From assembly GCA_017849615.1 (NCBI GenBank), contig JAFIGS010000017.1:248001-312000 (forward strand): a stretch of 64,000 bases of DNA, in the 5' to 3' direction. Under the pieces are notes generated by a model. That model worked only from the letters and a program-made list of their open reading frames with translations, had not been told where the DNA came from and ran no database searches. Both the position numbers and the translations under genes were made by a program. The DNA comes from Pseudolabrys sp. (GTDB lineage Bacteria > Pseudomonadota > Alphaproteobacteria > Rhizobiales > Xanthobacteraceae). Below, one piece after another: positions 57,829 through 64,000 of the stretch; the first letter of the stretch is position 1, and every line of letters begins with the position of its first letter.

Positions 57829-58416
57829 CTACTTCCCCGGCCAGCCGCGCATCGCGAGCGTGGCCACCTTGTGCAATTCGTCACGCTTGGCTCCCGCGGA
57901 GGCACGCACCGACAGGCCATCGAGCACGGTCATGAAATAGCCGGCGAGATCGACCGGCGCGACGTCGTCCGGCAGCTCACCGTCCGCCCTCGCCTTGCTG
58001 AAACGCTCGACCAGCATCGTTTCCGCTTCGGCGCGCTTGGCGCACAGATGCTCGGCCAGCACCTTGTCGCTTTCCGCAGTGGACAGCTTCACCAGCATGC
58101 AACAGTTCGGATTGCTCTCATCGACGTAGAACTCGATGACGCGGTCGAACAGACGCTCCATCATCTTGCGCGCGGTGGGCTCGTTCATCAGCTCGGTCCA
58201 GACCTGCTTGCGGACCTCGGCATACCGGTCGAGCGCGGAGTGGAAGAGCTTCTCCTTGTTGCCGAAAGCGGCGTAGAGACTCGGTGGGCTGATACCCATG
58301 GCCTGGGTCAGTTCGGAGATCGAAGCGCCCTCATAGCCATGGCGCCAGAACACGTCCAAGGCCTTGTCGAGGGCCTTTTCCGTATCGAATTCCCGTGGTC
58401 TTCCCATTGTAGCCAT
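57829..58416 (-). CDS. TetR/AcrR family transcriptional regulator
   Basis: A 195-residue regulator. The HTH is in FWRHGYEGASISELTQAMGI, SPPSLYAAFGNKEKLFHSAL; the C-terminal ligand domain includes a CCMLVKLSTAES block typical of the group with C-terminal family TetR_C. It is divergent from RND efflux genes and probably represses them via the palindrome at 58515-58534. Confidence 0.87.
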   Translation of the reverse strand: MATMGRPREFDTEKALDKALDVFWRHGYEGASISELTQAMGISPPSLYAAFGNKEKLFHSALDRYAEVRKQVWTELMNEPTARKMMERLFDRVIEFYVDESNPNCCMLVKLSTAESDKVLAEHLCAKRAEAETMLVERFSKARADGELPDDVAPVDLAGYFMTVLDGLSVRASAGAKRDELHKVATLAMRGWPGK

Positions 58417-58514
58417 TCAAGAATTTCCCTCTTCGCCGATTTCCACCCGAGCCCGGCTTTATTTTTGTAACAAGGGCTATATAAGTCCCTTGACAGTTCC
58501 CGCCAGCCGGTACA

Positions 58515-58534
58515 TCTGTAGCGCTCGTTACAGA
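58515..58534. promoter_or_regulatory. Probable TetR operator and promoter of the efflux operon
   Basis: Inverted repeat TCTGTA, 8 nt, TACAGA, a size typical of TetR family sites. TTGACA at 58490-58495 is a good -35 for the plus-strand efflux genes, with TACATC at 58511-58516 as a possible -10 (15-nt spacing), so the palindrome overlaps the start region. Confidence 0.5.
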
Positions 58535-58565
58535 ACCTACATACGTGCCGGTTGGAGAATTTGCA

Positions 58566-59765
58566 ATGGAAAAGGGACCGTACCGAGCGCGCCTTTGGGG
58601 CGCTGGACTGGTTGCCATCACGGTGGTCGTCGCGGCGGGCGCGTATCTGCTGCTGCCGATGTCAGACAGGACGAGCAAGGCCGCCGTGCCTGCCGCGCCT
58701 CCTGCCGTTCCCGTCTCGGTCGCAATCGTCGAGCCGAAATCCGTCAAGCTGTGGGATGAGTTCTCCGGCCGTCTCGAAGCCGTCGAGCGTGTCGACATCC
58801 GCTCGCGCGTTGCGGGCGCGATCGAGGCCGTACACTTCCGCGAAGGCGCGCTGGTCAACAAAGGCGACATCCTGATCACCATCGACCCCGCCCCTTACAA
58901 GGCCGAGGTCATGCGGGCGCAGGCCCAGCTTGCTGCCACCCAGGCGCGTTCGGCGCTGACGCAGACCGATCTCGAGCGCGGCAAGCAGCTCATCGATTCG
59001 CGCACGCTGTCGCAGCGCGATCTCGATCAGCGCGAGAACGCGGCGCGTGAGGCCGAAGCGAACGTGCGTGCGGCGCAGGCGAGCCTCGAATCCTCCCAGC
59101 TCAATCTCGATTACACCAGGATCCGCGCGCCGGTGGCCGGCCGTGTCGGCCGCCTCAATGTCACCGTCGGCAATCTCGTCGCCGCCGGTTCGAGCGGCCC
59201 GGTGCTGACCACACTGGTTTCGGTGAACCCGATCTACGCCAGCTTCGATGCCGACGAAGCCTCGTTGCTCCGTTCGCTCGGCTCGCTGCCGACGCAGGCG
59301 GCGCGTGACGAGATCGACCGCATCCCGGTGCAGATGATCCTCGGCGACAGCGCCACGCCGCGGCAGGGCAAACTGCAGCTGATCGACAACCAGATTGCGA
59401 CCACGACCGGCACCGTCCGCGTGCGCGCCGTGTTCGACAACAGCGACGGCGCCCTCATTCCGGGCCAGTTCGCCCGCCTCTTCCTCGGCCGCGCCGACGA
59501 CAAGCCGGTGCTGCTGGTGAACGAGCGAGCGATCGGCACGGACCAGGACAAGCGTTACGTTCTCGTCGTCGACAAGGACAAGAAGGCGGCCTACCGCGCC
59601 GTGAGCCTCGGCTCGCCGGTCGATGGCCTGCGCGTGGTCACCGACGGTGTCGCCGCCGGCGATCAGGTCATCGTCTCGGGCCTCATGCGCGTGCGTCCCG
59701 GCGCATCGGTCGTCCCCAAGCTGGTGCCGATGCTTGCTTCCAACGACCAGACGAACCGCCAGTAA
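58566..59765 (+). CDS. RND efflux periplasmic adaptor (membrane fusion protein)
   Basis: A 399-residue adaptor. An N-terminal membrane segment (GLVAITVVVAAGAYLLLP) anchors it in the inner membrane; the lipoyl domain (VDIRSRVAGAIEAVHFREGA), an alpha-hairpin (ARSALTQTDLERGKQLIDSR) and a barrel domain follow. The start ATG 58566 has GGAG 8 bases upstream; a GTG at 58545 is possible. It links the RND pump to an outer-membrane channel. No outer-membrane factor is encoded nearby. Confidence 0.9.
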   Translation: MEKGPYRARLWGAGLVAITVVVAAGAYLLLPMSDRTSKAAVPAAPPAVPVSVAIVEPKSVKLWDEFSGRLEAVERVDIRSRVAGAIEAVHFREGALVNKGDILITIDPAPYKAEVMRAQAQLAATQARSALTQTDLERGKQLIDSRTLSQRDLDQRENAAREAEANVRAAQASLESSQLNLDYTRIRAPVAGRVGRLNVTVGNLVAAGSSGPVLTTLVSVNPIYASFDADEASLLRSLGSLPTQAARDEIDRIPVQMILGDSATPRQGKLQLIDNQIATTTGTVRVRAVFDNSDGALIPGQFARLFLGRADDKPVLLVNERAIGTDQDKRYVLVVDKDKKAAYRAVSLGSPVDGLRVVTDGVAAGDQVIVSGLMRVRPGASVVPKLVPMLASNDQTNRQ

Positions 59766-59820
59766 GCGGCGGTTCGTTTCATCTTTTCGTTTTTTTCAGT
59801 TCTGAACAGCCGGTGCTGTC

Positions 59821-62800
59821 ATGAATCTTTCGCGCTTTTTTATCGACCGTCCGATCTTTGCCGGCGTACTTTCAGTCGTCATCTTTCTCGCGGGCCTTCT
59901 CGCGCTGCGCGTGATGCCGATCTCGGAATATCCCGAAGTCGTGCCGCCCTCCGTCGTGGTGCGGGCGACCTATCCGGGCGCCAACCCGCGCGTGATCGCC
60001 GAAACGGTCGCGACGCCGATTGAAGAAGCCGTCAACGGCGTCGAAGGCATGCTGTATATGAACAGCCAGTCGACGACCGACGGCGTGATGAGCCTCACCG
60101 TCACCTTCGCGCTCGGCACCGATCCCGACAAGGCGACGCAGCTCGTGCAGAACCGCGTGGCGCAGGCCGAAGCCCGCCTGCCCGAGGAAGTGCGCCAGCT
60201 TGGCATCACGACGACCAAGAGCTCGCCCGACCTCACCATGGTCGTGCACTTGCTGTCGCCGAACGGCCGCTACGACATGACCTATCTGCGCAATTACGGC
60301 ACCCTCAACGTCAAGGACCGCCTGTCGCGCATTCCCGGCGTCGGCACCGTCATGATCTTCGGCGCCGGCGACTACTCGATGCGCGTCTGGCTCGATCCGC
60401 AGAAGGTCGCCGCGCGCAGCCTGTCAGCCAGCGACATCGTCCGCGAAATCCGCGCCCAGAACGTGCAGGCCGCCGCCGGCATCGTCGGCGCGGCGCCCAG
60501 CGTGCCGGGCCTCGATCTGCAGTTGTCGTTGAACGCGCAGGGCCGCCTGAGCACCATCGAGGAATTCGGCGAGATCATCATCCGCACCGGCGCCGACGGC
60601 CAGGTGACGCGGCTGAAGGACGTGGCGCGCCTCGAACTCGGCTCGGCCGATTACGCGCTGCGCTCGCTGCTCGACAACAAGGACGCCGTCGGCATCGGCA
60701 TCATGCAGGCGCCCGGTTCCAACGCGCTCGATATCTCGGCCCAGGTCCGCAAGGCGATGGCCGAACTGAAGACCAACATGCCGGACGGCGTCGACTACGA
60801 CATCGTCTACGATCCGACCCAGTTCATCAGCGCCTCGATCGAGGCCGTCGTGCACACCCTGCTCGAGGCCATCGCGCTGGTGGTGCTCGTCGTCATCCTG
60901 TTCCTGCAGACCTGGCGCGCCTCGATCATCCCCCTGCTCGCCGTTCCGGTGTCGATCGTCGGCACCTTCGCGGTAATGCACGCCTTCGGCTTCTCGATCA
61001 ACGCACTGTCGCTGTTCGGCCTCGTGCTGGCGATCGGCATCGTGGTCGACGACGCCATCGTCGTCGTCGAAAACGTCGAGCGCAACATCGAGGAGGGCCT
61101 GCCGGCGCGCGAAGCGACCTACAAGGCCATGAGCGAAGTCTCGGGGCCCATCGTCGCGATCGCGCTGGTGCTGGTCGCGGTGTTCGTGCCGCTCGCCTTC
61201 ATCAGCGGCCTGTCCGGCCAGTTCTACAACCAGTTCGCCCTCACCATCGCCATCTCGACGGTGATCTCGGCGATCAATTCGCTGACCTTGTCGCCGGCGC
61301 TCGCCGCCCTGCTGCTCAAAGGCCACGACGCGCCGAAGGACTGGCTGACCCGCGGCATGGACAAGGTGCTCGGGCCGTTCTTCCGCCTGTTCAACAAGGG
61401 CTTCACGCGCAGCACGCAGGCCTACACCGGCGGCGTCAAAAACCTGCTGGGCCGCAAGGCGCTGGTGATGGGCGTCTATGCCGTGCTGGTGGCGGTCACC
61501 GTCGGCATGTTCAACATCGTGCCGGGCGGCTTCGTGCCGGCGCAGGACAAGCAGTATCTCGTCGGCTTCGCGCAACTGCCCGACGGCGCCACGCTCGACC
61601 GCACCGAGGATGTCATCCGCAAGATGAGCGACATCGCGCTCAAGGAGCCGGGCGTCGAGAACGCCATCGCCTTCCCGGGCCTGTCGATCGCCGGCTTCAC
61701 CAACTCGTCGAACGCCGGCATCGTCTTCGTCACGCTGAAGGATTTCAAGGAGCGCACCACGCCGAACCTGTCCGGCGGCGCCATCGCCATGGCGCTGAAC
61801 CAGAAGTTCTTCGGCATCGACGAAGCCTTCATCGCCATGTTCCCGCCGCCGCCCGTGATGGGTCTCGGCACCATCGGCGGCTTCAAGCTGCAGATCGAGG
61901 ACCGCGCCGGTCTCGGCTACAACGCGCTCGACGAGGCCACCAAGGCGTTCCTCGGCAAGGCCATGACCGCGCCGGAGCTCGCCGGCCTGTTCACCAGCTA
62001 TCGCGTGAACGTGCCGCAGCTTTACGCCGACATCGACCGCACCGCCGCGCGCCAGCTCTCGGTCGCGGTGCCGGATATCTTCGAAACGCTGCAGGCCTAT
62101 CTCGGCTCGGTCTATGTCAACGATTTCAACAAGTTCGGCCGCACCTACTCCGTGCGCGTGCAGGCCGACGCCAAGTATCGCGCCCATGCCGAGGATATCG
62201 CCCGCCTGCAGGTGCGCTCGACCACCGGGCAGATGGTGCCGCTCGGCGCCGTGCTGAAGATGAAGACGACGGCGGGCCCGGAGCGCGCGCAGCGCTACAA
62301 CGGCTTCCTCGCCGCCGACGTCTCCGGCGGCCCCGCCCCCGGCTATTCGTCGGGCCAGGCGCAGGCCGCGATCGAGCGCATCGCCGCCGAAACGCTGCCG
62401 ACCGGCATCACCTACGAATGGACCGAGCTGACCTATCAGCAGATCCTCGCCGGCAACTCCGCGGTGCTGATCTATCCGATCGCCATCCTGCTGGTGTTCC
62501 TGGTGCTGGCCGCGCTCTATGAGAGTCTCGTTCTGCCGGTGGCGATCATGCTGATCGTGCCGATGGGCCTGATGGCGGCGATGATCGGCGTCTGGCTCAC
62601 CGGCGGCGACAACAACATCTTTACCCAGATCGGCCTGTTCGTGCTGGTCGGCCTGTCGGCGAAGAACGCCATCCTGATTGTGGAGTTCGCGCGCGAACTG
62701 GAATTCGCCGGCCGGAAGCCGTTCGCGGCCGCGCTCGAGGCCAGCCGCCTGCGGCTGCGGCCGATCCTGATGACCTCGATGGCCTTCATCATGGGCGTGG

Positions 62801-63018
62801 TGCCGCTCGTAATGTCGGAAGGCGCCGGCGCCGAAATGCGTCACGCCATGGGCGTCGCCGTGTTCGCCGGCATGATCGGCGTCACCATCTTCGGCATTTT
62901 CCTCACGCCGGTCTTCTATCTCCTGGTGCGCGCGCTGTCGGGCTTCCGCCCGCTGCGCAATCACAATGCCGCGCCTGAGGAAAACAAGAGCTCTCCTGCT
63001 GCCGCTCACGCCCCCTGA
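59821..63018 (+). CDS. RND multidrug efflux permease (HAE1 family)
   Basis: A 1065-residue proton-driven efflux pump of AcrB/MexF size and layout: MNLSRFFIDRPIFAGVLSVV start, twelve membrane helices in two halves, ALSLFGLVLAIGIVVDDAIV (helix 4 with the proton-relay Asp pair), a second-half proton-relay Lys in FVLVGLSAKNAILIVEFARE, and two large periplasmic loops. It follows the adaptor by 55 nt. Substrates are probably lipophilic toxic compounds. Confidence 0.93.
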   Translation: MNLSRFFIDRPIFAGVLSVVIFLAGLLALRVMPISEYPEVVPPSVVVRATYPGANPRVIAETVATPIEEAVNGVEGMLYMNSQSTTDGVMSLTVTFALGTDPDKATQLVQNRVAQAEARLPEEVRQLGITTTKSSPDLTMVVHLLSPNGRYDMTYLRNYGTLNVKDRLSRIPGVGTVMIFGAGDYSMRVWLDPQKVAARSLSASDIVREIRAQNVQAAAGIVGAAPSVPGLDLQLSLNAQGRLSTIEEFGEIIIRTGADGQVTRLKDVARLELGSADYALRSLLDNKDAVGIGIMQAPGSNALDISAQVRKAMAELKTNMPDGVDYDIVYDPTQFISASIEAVVHTLLEAIALVVLVVILFLQTWRASIIPLLAVPVSIVGTFAVMHAFGFSINALSLFGLVLAIGIVVDDAIVVVENVERNIEEGLPAREATYKAMSEVSGPIVAIALVLVAVFVPLAFISGLSGQFYNQFALTIAISTVISAINSLTLSPALAALLLKGHDAPKDWLTRGMDKVLGPFFRLFNKGFTRSTQAYTGGVKNLLGRKALVMGVYAVLVAVTVGMFNIVPGGFVPAQDKQYLVGFAQLPDGATLDRTEDVIRKMSDIALKEPGVENAIAFPGLSIAGFTNSSNAGIVFVTLKDFKERTTPNLSGGAIAMALNQKFFGIDEAFIAMFPPPPVMGLGTIGGFKLQIEDRAGLGYNALDEATKAFLGKAMTAPELAGLFTSYRVNVPQLYADIDRTAARQLSVAVPDIFETLQAYLGSVYVNDFNKFGRTYSVRVQADAKYRAHAEDIARLQVRSTTGQMVPLGAVLKMKTTAGPERAQRYNGFLAADVSGGPAPGYSSGQAQAAIERIAAETLPTGITYEWTELTYQQILAGNSAVLIYPIAILLVFLVLAALYESLVLPVAIMLIVPMGLMAAMIGVWLTGGDNNIFTQIGLFVLVGLSAKNAILIVEFARELEFAGRKPFAAALEASRLRLRPILMTSMAFIMGVVPLVMSEGAGAEMRHAMGVAVFAGMIGVTIFGIFLTPVFYLLVRALSGFRPLRNHNAAPEENKSSPAAAHAP

Positions 63019-63063
63019 GCGACGGCAGAACGGGCATGATCCCAAAAGATCATGCTCTAAAAA

Positions 63064-63102
63064 ACGAAGCCGCCCTTCCCCGAGGGCGGCTTCGTTCGTT
63101 TT
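63064..63102. terminator. Strong bidirectional Rho-independent terminator
   Basis: 12-bp stem ACGAAGCCGCCC / GGGCGGCTTCGT around TTCCCCGA, followed on plus by TCGTTTT and preceded by an A-run that gives TTTTTT on minus. It ends the RND operon and the convergent LLM flavin gene. Confidence 0.88.
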
Positions 63103-63116
63103 GGCAGGAGGTGTCG

Positions 63117-64000
63117 CTAGCGCCAGCCCATCCCCGGCGCGACGTGCTTCAAGATCGCCTCGATGACATGGGCGTTGTAATCGACGCCCAATTGGTTCGG
63201 CACCGTCAAGAGCAGCGTATCCGCCTCGGCGATGGCCTCGTCGCCCTTGAGCTGTTCGATGAGCTTGTCCGGTTCGGCGGCATAGGACCGCCCGAAGATC
63301 GCGCGCTCCTTCTCGCTGAGAAGGCCGATCTGGTCCTGGCTCTCGTCGTCGTCGAAATACATCCGGTCCTTGTCGCTCACCAGCGCGAAGATCGAGCGCG
63401 ACACCGAGACGCGCGGGGTCCCCGCATGGCCCGCTTCCTTCCACGCGTCGCGATAGAGCCGGATCTGCTCGGCCTGCTGCACATGGAACGGCTTGCCGCT
63501 TTCGTCGATCTTCAGCGTCGATGACTGCAGATGCATGCCGAGTCTCGCCGCCCACTGCGCCGTGGCGTTGGTCGCCGCACCCCACCAGATGCGCTCGCGC
63601 AGGCCTTGCGAGAACGGCTCGAGCCGCAGCAGGCCCGGCGGATTGGGAAACATCGGCCGCGGATTCGGCTTGGCGAAGCCCTCGCCCTTCAGGAGTTCAA
63701 GAAACACTTCGGTGTGCTTGCGCGCCATGTCGGCGTCGCTCACGCCCTCGGGTGGCACATAGCCGAAATAGCGATAGCCATCGATCACCTGCTCGGGCGA
63801 GCCGCGCGACAGGCCGAGCTGCAAGCGCCCGCCGCTGATAAGATCGGCGCTGCCGGCATCCTCCGCCATGTAGAACGGGTTCTCGTAGCGCATGTCGATG
63901 ACGGCGGTGCCGATCTCGATCCTCGATGTGCGCGCGCCGATCGCCGCCAGCAGCGGAAACGGCGAGCCGAGCTGGCGCGCGAAATGATGCACCCGGAAAT
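63117..64000 (-). CDS. LLM class flavin-dependent oxidoreductase, 5' end outside the window
   Basis: At least 294 residues visible; the frame continues beyond the window's end (F-R-V-H-H-F before the annotated block). SPFPLLAAIGARTSRIEIGT, DLISGGRLQLGLSRGSPEQV and WWGAATNATAQWAARLGMHL are luciferase-like monooxygenase blocks that bind reduced FMN or F420. The in-frame GTG at 63992 is probably internal. No neighbour is visible to suggest a substrate. Confidence 0.85.
   Translation of the reverse strand, partial: FRVHHFARQLGSPFPLLAAIGARTSRIEIGTAVIDMRYENPFYMAEDAGSADLISGGRLQLGLSRGSPEQVIDGYRYFGYVPPEGVSDADMARKHTEVFLELLKGEGFAKPNPRPMFPNPPGLLRLEPFSQGLRERIWWGAATNATAQWAARLGMHLQSSTLKIDESGKPFHVQQAEQIRLYRDAWKEAGHAGTPRVSVSRSIFALVSDKDRMYFDDDESQDQIGLLSEKERAIFGRSYAAEPDKLIEQLKGDEAIAEADTLLLTVPNQLGVDYNAHVIEAILKHVAPGMGWR

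Noticed and set aside
60424-63585. Minus-strand frame of over 1000 codons opposite the RND permease
   Set aside because: The permease is unmistakable; the antisense product is His/Arg/Asp-rich and crosses a strong terminator and another gene.

Overview
The window is high-GC, densely packed DNA with catabolic operons, two complete branched-chain-amino-acid-type (Liv) ABC transporters, a CO-dehydrogenase-like molybdenum hydroxylase operon and many hydrolases. Gene style (ATGA-coupled starts, a LivM-LivG fusion, IorB fused to an extra domain) and a palindromic intergenic repeat at 57.7 kb of the kind common in Bradyrhizobium/Rhodopseudomonas relatives suggest an alphaproteobacterium of the Hyphomicrobiales (Nitrobacteraceae/Xanthobacteraceae-like). 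The genus cannot be fixed from the sequence. No rRNA, tRNA, CRISPR array, prophage or insertion sequence was seen.

Region 1 (1-13.4 kb, plus strand) looks like one long operon. It holds a Tm-1-like/PEP-hydrolase TIM-barrel pair, a flotillin-like protein with a very long 11-residue-periodic coiled coil, two tandem SRPBCC proteins, the FAD, 2Fe-2S and (split in two) molybdopterin subunits of a xanthine-dehydrogenase-family enzyme, CoxD- and CoxE-like maturation proteins, a metallo-beta-lactamase-fold lactonase, and an SMP-30/isochorismatase fusion whose nucleophile Cys is Ser. An aldehyde dehydrogenase remnant follows.

Region 2 (14-30.1 kb) has a MarR regulator with an L-2-hydroxyglutarate-oxidase-like gene on plus. 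A minus-strand operon of eleven genes follows: GntR regulator, Liv transporter, PEP-mutase/isocitrate-lyase-type lyase, hydantoinase/oxoprolinase B and A, a Cys-less isochorismatase-like protein and a flavoprotein. A LeuCD-like hydro-lyase pair diverges from it. Together these suggest uptake and ring opening of a cyclic amide, with the carbon skeleton finished by a hydratase plus a lyase releasing pyruvate.

Region 3 (30.1-53.1 kb) is the most interesting part. Five promoter regions share an 18-bp palindrome, consensus TATTTTAR-NN-YTAAAATA. They head every transcription unit: IorAB; a Rieske oxygenase operon with its reductase, a thiolase-fold protein lacking the catalytic Cys and His, a DUF35-SDR fusion, a cyclase-type hydrolase and an SDR; a racemase-fold protein lacking both catalytic Cys; two CoA ligases; a second Liv transporter with a true thiolase; and a hydroxyacyl-CoA dehydrogenase with an opine-dehydrogenase-like enzyme. 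No regulator lies inside the region. It reads as a dedicated, apparently undescribed regulon for importing and degrading an aromatic or aryl-alkanoic compound through CoA thioesters.

Region 4 (53.2-64 kb) is mixed: a DUF454 membrane protein, an MmgE/PrpD protein, a LysR regulator divergent from an MhqO/MhqD-like pair, a TetR regulator divergent from an RND efflux pair, a strong bidirectional terminator and a truncated LLM flavin oxidoreductase.
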